A stretch of DNA of 64,000 nt from positions 248,001 through 312,000 of the forward strand of contig JABAKD010000026.1 in the NCBI GenBank assembly GCA_012845835.1, written 5' to 3'. The position numbers and the translations under genes were made by a program. Shown here in pieces: positions 33,040-43,189 of this stretch (positions within the stretch are counted from its first letter, which is position 1; every line of letters begins with the position of its first letter). Source of the DNA: Undaria pinnatifida (lineage: Eukaryota; Sar; Phaeophyceae; Laminariales; Alariaceae). The notes under the pieces are model-generated. The model worked only from the letters and a program-made list of their open reading frames with translations. It was not told where the DNA came from and made no database searches.

Positions 33040-33190
33040 TCAACGCCGCCGCCACCGCCGCCGCTACCGCCGGCGCCGCTACCGTCGTCATCACAGCCGC
33101 CGTCATGGTTACCGCCGCTGTCAAAGTCACCGTCGCCGCCGGTGCTATCGCCGCTGCCACCGCCGCCGCTGGGACGACTGCTACCACTGA
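33040..33190 (+). repeat. GCC/ACC trinucleotide-rich tract
   Basis: Interrupted GCC, GTC and ACC triplets that translate as alanine, threonine and valine runs on either strand. It is compositionally extreme and there is no evidence of a gene. Confidence 0.7.
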
Positions 33191-33892
33191 TGTGTCTGCA
33201 AGCCCGCAGTACAGCCAGGCCTGTGCCTGAATCTGTGGCTACTTTATTTTATACAAGATAATAGAAAAGGAGAGATGGGATTACTTGGCCGGCAGGTGCC
33301 GGGAGAGAGGTTGAGGAGATTTTGAGCGCGATGGAACACGCGTTTGAAATCTGAAACAACGTTGAGAGAGCGGTGGTGGGCACTGGTAGAAGGGTCGGCA
33401 CTATTGGTTGGGGTCGGAGCGTGCATGCAAAAGGAGGAAATGCCCAAAGCGAGCGCGAGTGAAGGAGAAACGAACAACGGGCCATCAGCGAGGGCTTACA
33501 CCAGGCACGTGCTATCTTGCTCGCTGTTGATGTTTTTCGTTTTGGCTTGTTTCATGTTGATTTGAGAATTACGAACCACCACCCGCCAAGATTGAGATTG
33601 ATTGAGAATGAAGGATGACTGAAGTGATATATAGTAGACGTACTGCAGGACTAACATGTCTGATTCCGTGTTGTGGCTGCCCGGCGGAGCGCCCGGGCAG
33701 GGCACAGTAGTAAGTCGGTGTTGAGTTTTAGACGTGAAAGTGAAATGCTGAAAGAATGTACACACAGCAGTACATGTTGTATCATATCATGTCATCGGTA
33801 CAGCAGAGCACAGCAGTACGAAAATTGCGTGAATCAAATACTTGCAGAAATTCGGGTAGGGTCGAGGTACGGTTCCGCGTGTATGCCGAGCA
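33190..33892. other. Intergenic
   Basis: No supported gene. A GC-rich stem CTGCCCGG / CCGGGCAG (33677-33684 with 33693-33700) stands in AT-balanced surroundings. Confidence 0.35.
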
Positions 33893-34250
33893 ATGCCAAA
33901 AACACAAGCACGCTCCTTGAAGACTTTGCATGATGAGCAGTACAGGAGTGATCAACTTGTGTTGCTAGTAGTGCCCTTTGAGCTGGGATTTTGCTTGGTT
34001 TATGGTGCTGCTGACTCACTGCTGAACATGGTGCTGCATGATCTGCCTACTGGCAAATTGCAAGTTGTCGGTGTATTAAACCGTCGTCGAAATGCCGACA
34101 AATGTGTACGTTATTTTTCTTCATTATTTTGCATCTTTGATTTATTTGCAGGCGAAGATTTTTTGTACTTACATCGGCATTCTAAGAGTAGTTTTGTCCC
34201 GTCAAGGTATTTTTGGACTACTGTACAGTAATGGGTGTATAAGTCCTTGA
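33893..34250 (+). CDS. Hypothetical two-exon gene with a 46-nt intron
   Basis: Exon 1 (33893-34105) reads MPKTQARSLKTLHDEQYRSD, then VPFELGFCLVYGAADSLLNM and GKLQVVGVLNRRRNADKC. A candidate intron 34106-34151 has GTACGT at its 5' end and a pyrimidine-rich TTTATTTGCAG at its 3' end. Removing it keeps phase and gives AKIFCTYIGILRVVLSRQGI to a TGA at 34248-34250. Without splicing the frame also stays open to 34231, but its composition after the junction is less protein-like. The total is about 103 residues. I do not recognise the family. The frame is open upstream to 33860, so an earlier exon is possible. Confidence 0.35.
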
Positions 34251-35090
34251 CAACTGTCCGTCAAGGGGCAAGAATGCCGTCAACTGATGTACCCGGCATG
34301 TCTTTGACGTGAAACGTTCCCCATATGTAGCGTTGAAACAGGATGCAGTACCACAGCATTAATAGTACACCCCGTACTGTCCGCATGTCTGTTGGTAGTT
34401 TTTGACACAATGGGATACGAGTACGAATAATACACCAGTACGATTGATTTTACGTTGACTTGCCTGCGAGTATATGATACGCCCAGATACTCTCTGCGTT
34501 GCGGATCATTGCACAACAGTAGAGTACCCCCCGAGTGTAGCATTGCGATACTACTGCTGCTGCTGCTATTGCTAAAGATATTTATGCAGGTATACGAGGG
34601 CGCACAAGCAAACTTATCCCGCACACCTACTTCCCCTCCCCCCGCCCCCCGCCCCGCTCCCCCTCCGAGACCCGAAAAAAAAAATGTTTATATTTTTCAA
34701 AACATTTTTTTTGCTTTGTTTGCTTGCTTGGTGGTTCGTTTCTGGCTGTGCCGCTATGGATGGTTTACTGCACACTCTTGCGTTAACAAAGAGGCTTGGC
34801 AAGCAAGCCAACACTGCAAGCGCAAGGGATGTCAAACTGTACTTTAGATTGTTTAGGTATGTAAATCCTTGCGTCAATGCAAGGTGGTCAATGTAGTCAG
34901 AAATAATCAATGGTGGGCAAGCGCCGCGCTTGGGCACAAAACCCCCTCCAACTTGCCCCGACATCGTCTCAGGACTGACGAACGCGTTGGCTTGCTTCTG
35001 CCAACTTACTTCTGCGACCACCGTCGATACAGTAGTGCGCGGAACAAGCGCGAAAAAAACAAACTAGACAACAAAATAGTTTAGCTCTGC
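34251..35090. other. Intergenic
   Basis: Nothing firm. A C-rich tract (34625-34670) and an A/T run follow. A minus-strand frame starting at 35021 (MVAEVSWQKQANAFVSPETM) has a protein-like first 55 residues but degenerates afterwards. Confidence 0.3.
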
Positions 35091-35107
35091 TTGGAGACAT
35101 CATATCA

Positions 35108-35500
35108 TCAGTACAAACTTGCCCGAAAGGTCAGGGGGAAGAGAAATACCGGAAGTGCGTTCAAAACTCCCGTCGCAACCACGTCAGCGAAACTGCCCGT
35201 GCCCGCACCACCCTCACCCTTTCTCACAACTCCTGTCACAACCACGTCGGCGTCACTGCCCGCGCCCGCACCACCCTCACCCCTGTTCACGACTCCCGCC
35301 GCCACCACGTCAGCGTCACCGCTTGCGCCCCCGCCGCTACTACTGTCCATCAACACCGGCGACACCTTCACGCCGTCCGTGGCGCTCTTCGGTTTGAAAA
35401 AATCCAGCAATGTGCGCCCGCTCCCCACCGCCGTCGCGGCACCAGCACCCCTGTCGACACATGTTGGTCGACATGCAACTTGCGACATGAGCAATAGCAA
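35108..35500 (-). CDS. Hypothetical repeat protein with a PIP-like motif
   Basis: A 130-codon minus-strand frame. Around residue 28 is GRTLLDFFKPKSATDG, which resembles a PCNA-interaction (PIP-type) or FF-containing motif seen at the start of many replication and transposon proteins, though the leading Gln is absent. Residues 60-115 are three units of a 21-residue repeat (DADVV..GVV.RGEGGAG.GS) encoded by a 63-bp DNA repeat. The plus strand is also open here (Thr/Pro-rich 21-residue repeats), so strand choice is uncertain. It lies 0.4 kb from the copia insertion. Confidence 0.25.
   Translation of the reverse strand: MLLLMSQVACRPTCVDRGAGAATAVGSGRTLLDFFKPKSATDGVKVSPVLMDSSSGGGASGDADVVAAGVVNRGEGGAGAGSDADVVVTGVVRKGEGGAGTGSFADVVATGVLNALPVFLFPLTFRASLY
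35166..35345 (+). repeat. 63-bp tandem repeat, three units
   Basis: Units begin ACTCCCGTCGCAACCACGTC, ACTCCTGTCACAACCACGTC and ACTCCCGCCGCCACCACGTC. The 63-bp period (21 codons) keeps frame on both strands. Confidence 0.8.
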
Positions 35501-35931
35501 TTTATCAGCCGTGGAACGAAAATACGAATTTGCCCCTGCTTTTCACATATACACATCGACAAGGCCTGCAGCCTCATACACTGCGCCACTAAAATACGTC
35601 CACCGTGGCAGTTCCCAAACTGCTAAACACGCGCGAACGACCTCCCGTAAAAATTGTGAAGCAGTGTATTAACAACGAGGTATATTTCACAAACACCATA
35701 TCGTAAATAAAACATAGATCTAATGTACCACGCAGCTTGCAAAGTTGTGTTTTAACCATTCAATCGGTCGTACTCACAACTGACGTTTTCAACTTTTTAT
35801 CGAAACTGCTTGTGCTAGCGAATGCAACGACTGCTGTCCTCACAAGTCCTCACTTGTGTTGGAGCGACTGTTCGTGAGTCTCCACGTGGGTCCGGCTCAG
35901 TTGCTATATATTGCGTCCGAAATCGCGCTTG
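35501..35931. other. Intergenic with an element-terminus-like sequence
   Basis: Positions 35733-35800 (GCAGCTTGCAAAGTTGTGTT, ACCATTCAATCGGTCGTAC, CTGACGTTTTCAACTTTTTA) match 45688-45762 and, inverted, 60808-60945. The beginning also matches the poly-C element terminus. Confidence 0.5.
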
Positions 35932-36363
35932 TGTTGGATTAAATCGGTTATGCGAAGAATAATGTGCTCCCAGCAGCCCAGTCTCAGGGCGCGAGCTTCA
36001 CTGCAACACACAGTGTGAAGAAGATGGTATATATAGATGTCTTTATTAGCTGGTCCCGGATGCTGATAAGAGGGAAAGAGATGGAGTGAGGCGAGTGGGC
36101 GAAGCCATCTCGCTCCACACCAGGCAATATTCTCAACGCCCCAAATTCCCAAATACTACAGGTGCTACATTCTCATATTTCCACGTGTTCCTAGATTGGT
36201 TCCAGGAACAGTCTACAAGGACCTTCGGGACTATTCCACGTGTCCTTCCCATGCTATAATATTCCGCAATGCATCGTCGGGTAATCCGACAATACCCCGT
36301 CGGACGATCCTTCGTGACCATCGTTGTTCCTACTTTGTTCGTTGAGACAAGCTATATCGAACA
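35932..36363 (-). repeat. Copia 3' LTR
   Basis: On the minus strand it runs from TGTTCGATATAGC to TTTAATCCAACA. A purine-rich GCCAGGGAGGG directly upstream on the minus strand is the likely polypurine tract. Confidence 0.95.
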
Positions 36364-36439
36364 CCCTCCCTGGCGCTGGATCAACTAACAAGCCTCCAAC
36401 AACACTGGCAACTCCCAAAAGCAATTTACGACGGAAAAC

Positions 36440-39400
36440 TTATATCCCCAACAAAAAGTCACGGTGTTTCTCAAAACTCTCACGAGCAATCGCCTTGGTG
36501 AGAAGGTCCGCATGTTGATCCTCCGTCCTTAAGTACTTGACGCATAAATCTCCTTTTCCCACCAACTCGCGCAGGAAGTGGTACCTCACATCTATGTGCT
36601 TGCTGTTTGACGAACTCAGTGGGTTTTTGGCCAAGTCAATCGCCCCTTTGTTGTCTTCAAACACTCCAATGCTCGGCGATCCAAGACTAGGCATGAAGAA
36701 AACCAAGACTCCTCGCACGTACAGGGCCTCCTTCACCCCGTCGGCCATCGCTACGTACTCGGCCTCAGTGGTGGAGAGCGTAACGCATTTCTGCGTCCTA
36801 GAAAACCAAGATACGAGCGTTCCTCCGCAGCAAACAGCTACACCAGATACCGAACGCCTGTCCTCGGCCTTGTGGGCGTAGTCTGCGTCTACGTACGTCT
36901 CTAGGTCGTATTCCAACTGTACATCCCCCAACTTACTCTCTTTCCTGAAAGTCAAGCCCAAGTGGGCTGTAGCGCTCAAGTACTCGAGAACCTTCCTAGC
37001 AGCCTTCACGTGTACTTCCTTAGGATCGTGCGAGAACCGCGCAATCGCTCGCACTGCGTTTGAGATGTCAGGTCTCGTCTGGTTCGCAATCCACATCAAA
37101 CTCCCCACAATTTCACGGAAATTCGCGTCCACCACAGGTTCCTCATCACTCACGTACCTGAGGTCCAACGACGGTGAAGCGGGGATGGGGCTGGTCTTAG
37201 TGATACCGAAACGGTCGACAACGTTTCGGATGAACTGAGTCTGTGAAATCTCCAAGGTTCCCTTCTCACGATCCCTCCTGTACTCGCTACCCATGTACCA
37301 CGTAACCTCGCCTAGATGTTTTGTAGGGAATCTCTTATTGAGATCAGCTACTACCGAATCCGTCACCCCCTTGGTCGCTGCGATCTTGATGTCGTCCACG
37401 TGGACCACCAGCATCGCCACAACCGCGTCATTCAACATTAGTCGAAACACGCACGGGTCTACCAAGCACTGCTCAAACCCACACTCTACTAGGGTTGACG
37501 ACAGTAGCTTGTACCATGAGCGGCCACTCTGCTTTAGCCCGTAAAGGGCTTTGTTGAGTAGGACTACCTTACCGGACATCTCGCCACAACCGCGAGGAAG
37601 TCTCAAGAAAATCTCGGTATCCAACTCTGCCTGAATAAAGGCCTGGTCAACGTCCAAGTGTCTCAAGTCCCAATCAAGCTTGCACGCCATTGCTGCAATG
37701 AGTCTGTTAGACGTGGTCGAGGCAGTGGGGGCAAAAGTCTCGAAGTAGTCAACTCCCTCTACCTGACTATAGCCCCTAGCTACCAACCGTGCCTTAGCTC
37801 TATCAATCATGCCGTGCGCGTCGCTCTTCCACTTCAAGAGCCACTTTGACTCTACGATATTGTTACTGGCGGGAATTTCAGAAACCTCCACAAACGTTCC
37901 AGCAGCTTCGAGTCCATCAAACTCCGATCTCATCGCGTCCATCCAAACGTCCGAATGCTTCGACTTACGAGCTGCGGTGTATGACGTTGGTTCCGGTTCA
38001 GCCTCTTTGACAAGGCAATCCGGCAACTTCGTCTTCTCACACTCCGCTTCATTCGCCGCCAGTAGCGCCTGGAACACACGGCCTCCTTCACAGGGCCCGA
38101 TCGCACTAATCAGTCCTGCTGCCGCTTCCCGATTGAGCGCCCTGGTCTGCGCTCTCGTACGTCCCTCCCGAATCTCTTCACCATCGCCCGGTCCTGACAT
38201 GTGCGCTCCAAGTTGGCGTGCAGCAGTCCGGACCGCCGTGGGGGTTGGAGCTTCATCGTCAGAGGCCGACGCGTCGCTTCCATCCTGAGACGAAGAGTCG
38301 CTGTCAGATAATTCGCTGCTGACCGCTGATGTATCGTTCGGCTCCACATCTTCGGCGCGAAACTCGTCGCCAGCTTGCGGTATCGGAGACACCGCTGGCG
38401 TCATCGGGGACACCGCACGGAGTTGGTGAGGAATTCCCCTCCCCAAAACCGGCAGTGGAGTCGTCGGGGCGGAGACAAAGTCCTCCGTTCCTCCCAGCTC
38501 TGGCGCATCTTCTAGCCCCTGCGTCCCTCCCTGTTCCGGTACCTCCGGCAGCTGGGATAGTACCGCTCCCACATCAAGCGTTGCCTCCCAGGTCACATCT
38601 CGAGTCTCCACCACCCTGTTCCCCCGCGTGAGCATCCGCAAAGAGTCACTTGGGTGGTCGATGCCCGGCCCGAGGTAAAAGCAGCTCTCGGCCCGGGGTG
38701 ACGACTTGGACGGGCGGTTCCAGCGGCAGTACGCTGGGCGAAGGAACGGGTGTGGCGAGGCAGGTGCGGCAGCTCCATACCACATCTCATGCGGAGACTT
38801 GTTGCCGGGGTTGGCAGTGGTTGCGGTGTGGTTCAAGGCGTCACAAGACCAGTGCACCGCTTCCGCCCACAGGGATTCAGTCGGCGGTAGTTGAACGAGC
38901 GGGAAAATGATAGGGGCTTGGATGCACGCAGCAAGCGCTGCGTTCTGAATGATGCCTAGCGCTCTCTCGACAACACCGTTCTGCTTTGGGCTGTCCGCGT
39001 TGGTGAATTCCTGCTTGATGCAAAACTGTTTGCACACCTCTCCAAACTCCCCACCAAAGAATTCCCCACCGTTGTCAGACCTTACAATCTCAACCTTCGA
39101 GGGGACACCGTCGGCGCGCACATCAGCCAAAAACTTCCTAAACGCGTCTGCTGCATCCGATTTGTGCTTCAGAAAATATACCCAGGCGTAGCGAGAGAAG
39201 TCATCCTTCACTAGCATGACATACCTCTTACCCAACAGAGAAGGGGTTCTCTTAGGGCCACTTAGATCAACAAAGACCCGTCCCAACTTCTCTGGCGCGC
39301 GCGACTTAGTACTGCTGGGGATTGGTTTGCGGTAACCTTTCGCCATAGAACAGCCAGTACAGGGTCTTAGAGTCCCTAACAGTTCTACACCAAGTGCCTT

Positions 39401-41266
39401 TGCGGTCTCTCTCAGCAGTAGTTCGTTAGAGTGGCCATGCACGCAGTGGAAGATGTTGATATCTACAGCAGTCTCAGCAGAAGCAGCGCTACCGGGGGCA
39501 AGCACGGGAAACGCCAGGGGAAAATCGCAACCAGTCTCCCCTCGGTTCTCAGCGGGGTCGGGTGTCAATAGGGGAAACGGCACATAGCCGTTGTCTGGCT
39601 CTATCCTGCAAGCGAAGTTGGAGTAACTAGATCCATCACCCTCGAACCTCAACCGTCCATCGAAATAAGAAATGCAAAAGCCCTCATCCTCGGTCATGAA
39701 TCCTACTCCCTGCTTATGCGCGGCCATTAGCGAAAACAAGTTGAACGCCAAGTCCGGCATGTATGCCACATCTAACAGTTTAACAGTTAGATCTCCGGGG
39801 AAGACTACAGTCAGCGTGCCATACCCCACGACGTCGATCAGGTGGTTGTCACCGATCCTAACCTTGTCGTCGCACAGTCGTACGTCACTCAACAGGTCAG
39901 CCGAATGAGTCATGTGAAATGAAGCACCACTGTCTGCTATCCATTTCTCAGCTAAGCTCTCTGTTATGCTCTCACTACGTTCCTCAGTACACGAGTCATC
40001 ACTACGGCTAAACATAGCATTCGCAAGACAGCACACAGTCTCACCACTGTTGTTCTGTTCCTGTGCACCTTCGCCAGACGTCCTCTCCGAAGCCGGGGTG
40101 ACACGAGCCTTGCACTGGTACCACATGTGTCCGGGTTCCAAGCAACGGATACACTTACCCTTCACCTTATCATACTCTGATTGGGGGATGGTCTGCTTGG
40201 GGGTGGGGGGGCTGCCTCTACCTTCGCTACCCTGGCTAGCATCAGCATTCGCTGATTCCTTGTTTCGCGACCTAACATTGTTACGGTTGGATCCGCGACC
40301 ACCTCCACGGTTACCTCCACGCCCACCTCCGCGGCCACCTCGGGCAGCACCATTCGAAAACAGTGCCTGACCCACGTTCTTTCCTTTTGACACGGGAAGT
40401 CTCAGGTGCCTCTGCCTGACAATGCTCTCTATTTCAGCTCGGGTGATTTCATCGCGGTACAAGAGCGTGCGTTGTTCTATCTCGTAGTCAGCTGTAAGAA
40501 CTCGTACCAGTTTGCGGTTCACCTCTCCTTCTGATTTCGGCACACCAAGCGAAGCAAGAGTACCAACAATCTTGTCTACGCGACTGAAGAATTTCATGGG
40601 CTCCTCACCCTTCTCCATTTTCACTGCATCAAACGCGTCCGACCATTTGACCTGTGTGGCAACTGATTTCGGAAGAAACCAATCCCGAAGCATTCTCCAA
40701 GCACCGCTTGGCGATTGTCTGGCAAACACTCTGTCTAATAGGTCAGTATCAGTCATGCTCTCAGTCAGACATATCCATGCAACCCGCGCATTCTTGATGT
40801 GTGGACGGCTCAAACCTTGCGAAATAAAGTATTGCGTGTCTTTGGTTGTGTCACCTACAGCTACCTCTATGTCTGTAAGCATAGAACCCAAACACCCACT
40901 CATCGATACGAACGCTTCGAACCGCTTACTCCATACGGGGAATTCCTCAGGTTTACCGCTGAATTTGGGGACTGCCTGCTTTATACTACTGAATTCACGA
41001 GGGCCTACATTTACACCTGAACTCTCAACGGATTCGTCATACCTAATCTCGTCTACGTGTACACCACCACCAGGGGCTTGCAAGTTCCCACCGGTTACGA
41101 CTCCATCTTGGCGTTCCCTGCCAGGGTTGGACTGGGCCTCTCCACGGCCCCGGTCGCTGGCCATCCGCTCTTCCAGTCGATCTTGTCGGGATACCAATGA
41201 TCTCAGCAAGACCATCATTTCTTCTTGTGAGCCGGCCTCCTCTTGGTCATGCTCACTTCCAGGCAT
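36440..41266 (-). CDS. Copia Gag-Pol polyprotein
   Basis: 1,608 codons with the Ty1/copia order gag, protease, integrase, RT, RNase H. The gag part (residues 100-250) holds SGKPEEFPVWSKRFEAFVS. A zinc knuckle CIRCLEPGHMWYQC lies at about 371-384. Protease is WIADSGASFHMT (about 440). Integrase has the HHCC finger (CVHGHSNELL ... CTGC, about 620-655) and the catalytic triad in VFVDLSGPKRT (about 664), VRSDNGGEFFG (about 732) and KQNGVVERAL (about 767). RT has ESKWLLKWKSDAHGMIDRAK and the catalytic LVVHVDDIKIA (about 1289). RNase H has YVDADYAHKAEDRRSVSG (about 1460), then STTEAEYVAMADG. Arg/Gly repeats (RGGGRGGNRGG, about 310-325) may bind RNA. No stops or frameshifts; the start is the first ATG after the LTR. 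Confidence 0.95.
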   Translation of the reverse strand: MPGSEHDQEEAGSQEEMMVLLRSLVSRQDRLEERMASDRGRGEAQSNPGRERQDGVVTGGNLQAPGGGVHVDEIRYDESVESSGVNVGPREFSSIKQAVPKFSGKPEEFPVWSKRFEAFVSMSGCLGSMLTDIEVAVGDTTKDTQYFISQGLSRPHIKNARVAWICLTESMTDTDLLDRVFARQSPSGAWRMLRDWFLPKSVATQVKWSDAFDAVKMEKGEEPMKFFSRVDKIVGTLASLGVPKSEGEVNRKLVRVLTADYEIEQRTLLYRDEITRAEIESIVRQRHLRLPVSKGKNVGQALFSNGAARGGRGGGRGGNRGGGRGSNRNNVRSRNKESANADASQGSEGRGSPPTPKQTIPQSEYDKVKGKCIRCLEPGHMWYQCKARVTPASERTSGEGAQEQNNSGETVCCLANAMFSRSDDSCTEERSESITESLAEKWIADSGASFHMTHSADLLSDVRLCDDKVRIGDNHLIDVVGYGTLTVVFPGDLTVKLLDVAYMPDLAFNLFSLMAAHKQGVGFMTEDEGFCISYFDGRLRFEGDGSSYSNFACRIEPDNGYVPFPLLTPDPAENRGETGCDFPLAFPVLAPGSAASAETAVDINIFHCVHGHSNELLLRETAKALGVELLGTLRPCTGCSMAKGYRKPIPSSTKSRAPEKLGRVFVDLSGPKRTPSLLGKRYVMLVKDDFSRYAWVYFLKHKSDAADAFRKFLADVRADGVPSKVEIVRSDNGGEFFGGEFGEVCKQFCIKQEFTNADSPKQNGVVERALGIIQNAALAACIQAPIIFPLVQLPPTESLWAEAVHWSCDALNHTATTANPGNKSPHEMWYGAAAPASPHPFLRPAYCRWNRPSKSSPRAESCFYLGPGIDHPSDSLRMLTRGNRVVETRDVTWEATLDVGAVLSQLPEVPEQGGTQGLEDAPELGGTEDFVSAPTTPLPVLGRGIPHQLRAVSPMTPAVSPIPQAGDEFRAEDVEPNDTSAVSSELSDSDSSSQDGSDASASDDEAPTPTAVRTAARQLGAHMSGPGDGEEIREGRTRAQTRALNREAAAGLISAIGPCEGGRVFQALLAANEAECEKTKLPDCLVKEAEPEPTSYTAARKSKHSDVWMDAMRSEFDGLEAAGTFVEVSEIPASNNIVESKWLLKWKSDAHGMIDRAKARLVARGYSQVEGVDYFETFAPTASTTSNRLIAAMACKLDWDLRHLDVDQAFIQAELDTEIFLRLPRGCGEMSGKVVLLNKALYGLKQSGRSWYKLLSSTLVECGFEQCLVDPCVFRLMLNDAVVAMLVVHVDDIKIAATKGVTDSVVADLNKRFPTKHLGEVTWYMGSEYRRDREKGTLEISQTQFIRNVVDRFGITKTSPIPASPSLDLRYVSDEEPVVDANFREIVGSLMWIANQTRPDISNAVRAIARFSHDPKEVHVKAARKVLEYLSATAHLGLTFRKESKLGDVQLEYDLETYVDADYAHKAEDRRSVSGVAVCCGGTLVSWFSRTQKCVTLSTTEAEYVAMADGVKEALYVRGVLVFFMPSLGSPSIGVFEDNKGAIDLAKNPLSSSNSKHIDVRYHFLRELVGKGDLCVKYLRTEDQHADLLTKAIARESFEKHRDFLLGI

Positions 41267-41297
41267 TGTTCCGATTCAAACGTAAAGCACGTTAACG

Positions 41298-41729
41298 TGT
41301 TGGATTAAATCGGTTATGCGAAGAATAATGTGCTCCCAGCAGCCCAGTCTCAGGGCGCGAGCTTCACTGCAACACACAGTGTGAAGAAGATGGTATATAT
41401 AGATGTCTTTATTAGCTGGTCCCGGATGCTGATAAGAGGGAAAGAGATGGAGTGAGGCGAGTGGGCGAAGCCATCTCGCTCCACACCAGGCAATATTCTC
41501 AACGCCCCAAATTCCCAAATACTACAGGTGCTACATTCTCATATTTCCACGTGTTCCTAGATTGGTCCCAGGAACAGTCTACAAGGACCTTCGGGACTAT
41601 TCCACGTGTCCTTCCCATGCTATAATATTCCGCAATGCATCGTCGGGTAATCCGACAATACCCCGTCGGACGATCCTTCGTGACCATCGTTGTTCCTACT
41701 TTGTTCGTTGAGACAAGCTATATCGAACA
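41298..41729 (-). repeat. Copia 5' LTR
   Basis: Identical in length to the 3' LTR. Its inner edge forms a 12-bp palindrome CACGTTAACGTG at 41288-41299 together with the leader. I see no TGG primer site in the 31-nt leader, so priming may use an internal part of a tRNA. Confidence 0.95.
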
Positions 41730-42129
41730 GCTTGCACTTCTTGCACACCCAGTTGCCGCTGCTGGTCTTCGCGGCGATTTTTCCGATAGGCAAAAGTGCT
41801 CTGCTCGCAGCATGCGAAAGGCGTGCAGGAACCAACAGGGACGCGGAGAAACCTAGTTGGTTCGCATTTCGTGCCCGTTTATTTTGGCGATTTTGATCTT
41901 GCGGCTGCGGCTTCTGGTATTGCTGCTGCTGCCAAGGCTAGGCTTCTGTTGCTGTTGATGTTGTCAGTTATTGGAGAGGAGGCAGAACGACACACACACT
42001 GCTCGATGGTGAGCACTGTTACATATGACAAACCAGAGTTTTGACTTTCCAGTGCTTGCCGATGCTGCTGCTGCGAGATACACGATACCCTCCAATATCA
42101 CACTACAGCCCTCATGCATCTCCACTCAC
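41730..42129 (-). pseudogene. Minus-strand zinc-finger-like frame cut by the copia element
   Basis: On the minus strand the right flank reads LLPIGKIAAKTSSGNWVCKK and enters the copia LTR within VCKKCK. Joining across one copy of the target duplication continues it from 35931 as CKRDFGRNI and a TAG. The WVCKKCKRDFG segment has the CxxC spacing of a zinc finger. The frame is too short to classify. It may belong with the exon at 42130-42323. Confidence 0.3.
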
Positions 42130-42323
42130 TGTCTGTGCTGTGCCGAACACTCATGCTCAATGACCTGGCCCTCGTCCAATCCTGAACCGTCTCCGAAGTT
42201 GGCCCCGCAGCAGCAGATGAAGTCCTCGCCATCGGCTGGCTTTCCGCAGACGCGTTGTAGCCAAGCTGTCTTGTCGAAGGAGGGTTGTAGCAGGGGTCCC
42301 TTCACCGTGGAGGCTGTGCTCAT
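42130..42323 (-). CDS. Candidate first exon, C2H2/U1-type zinc-finger-like
   Basis: Starting at ATG 42323 the minus strand reads MSTASTVKGPLLQPSFDKTA, WLQRVCGKPADGEDFICCCG, ANFGDGSGLDEGQVIEHECS and AQHR. FIC.C...F with HECSAQH at the end has the spacing of a U1-like or BED-like zinc finger. Exactly before the stop, an ACA followed by GTGAGT fits a 5' splice site, giving a 194-nt exon. I could not place the 3' site with confidence. The following minus-strand sequence down to 41730 contains a second CxxC segment, into which the copia element inserted. Confidence 0.35.
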
Positions 42324-42329
42324 TGTGAC

Positions 42330-42889
42330 TACTCTTTCTTGCTCTCTCCCTTCTTCTCCGTTGCTCTGCGCTGTGCGTAGCTGTTACGCAGGCTGCTGCT
42401 GCGCGACCAGGGGGCTGCGTGTCTGTTATATAGTCTAATACCTGTCGCTGCAAGGTCGCTGCCCCTTTATTATATAGCATTAAGAATGGGGGTTCTTTGC
42501 ATAGGAAATTATGTGGCGTAATGGGGGGGGGGATGGGATATTCGTACCCCCGTCCCCCCTCTGGAAGTGCAAAAAACAATTTCGGTACGTAGATGTCGAA
42601 AAAACTTTTTTTGTGCGCCCTCGAGGTATAACGGGTGTGAGTATAGAGGGCTCTTGGTGAGCGATCTGAAAACAGGGCAACTGAGCATGTGCGGGGGATT
42701 CTTGGTGAAAAGAGCAGTTCAACTTATGCCGACCTAATCGCTCGATTGCACGATCCATCCGCTGCTTGTGTGGAGTCAATCTTGCGGCAGGAATGGCTGC
42801 TTCATTCAGGAGGATAGGCTAGAGTGCCCGAGCTGCGGCGATGCCATGCCCTCTCCCTCCTCCACGTGTATTGATTGCCTCAAATTCTC
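42330..42889. other. Intergenic
   Basis: No supported gene. TTATATAGTCTAATACC at 42428 carries a TATAGTCTA word seen at several element edges in the window. Confidence 0.3.
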
Positions 42890-43189
42890 TCTTAAGCCTG
42901 TGGATATATGACCCCGGGTCTGAGTTACACTACTGGGTGGGCGAGAGTCGTGCGAGAATCACAATAAATGGGATTGGAAAAGCGAAGAAGTGAAGTGAAT
43001 TACCGCTGCTGTATAATTACGATACCGAAGCAAGTTGCACCGATCGACTCGATCTGGGCCGACTGCTGTATATTATGCAATTGGTCCATGTACAACTTCT
43101 TTAGTCACAGGCCAGTATGAGATGATAGTCTTTGAACTTGCTGAACTTCTTAGTGAGTGGTGGTTTCCTCTATCCACGAACCCCGGCCG

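Larger units (their letters stand above)
35932..41729 (-). mobile_element. Intact Ty1/copia retrotransposon
   Basis: LTRs of 432 bp at 35932-36363 and 41298-41729 differ at one position that I can see (T against C, near 36198/41564). The target duplication is GCTTG (35927-35931 and 41730-41734). One uninterrupted 1,608-codon ORF occupies nearly all the internal region, leaving 31 nt between the 5' LTR and the ATG and 76 nt between the stop and the 3' LTR. All domains and catalytic residues are present. This is a young and possibly active copy. Confidence 0.95.

Noticed and set aside
32868-33230. Arg-Glu repeat and Ala-rich proteins
   Set aside because: They are simple translations of a (GA)n microsatellite and a GCC-rich tract.
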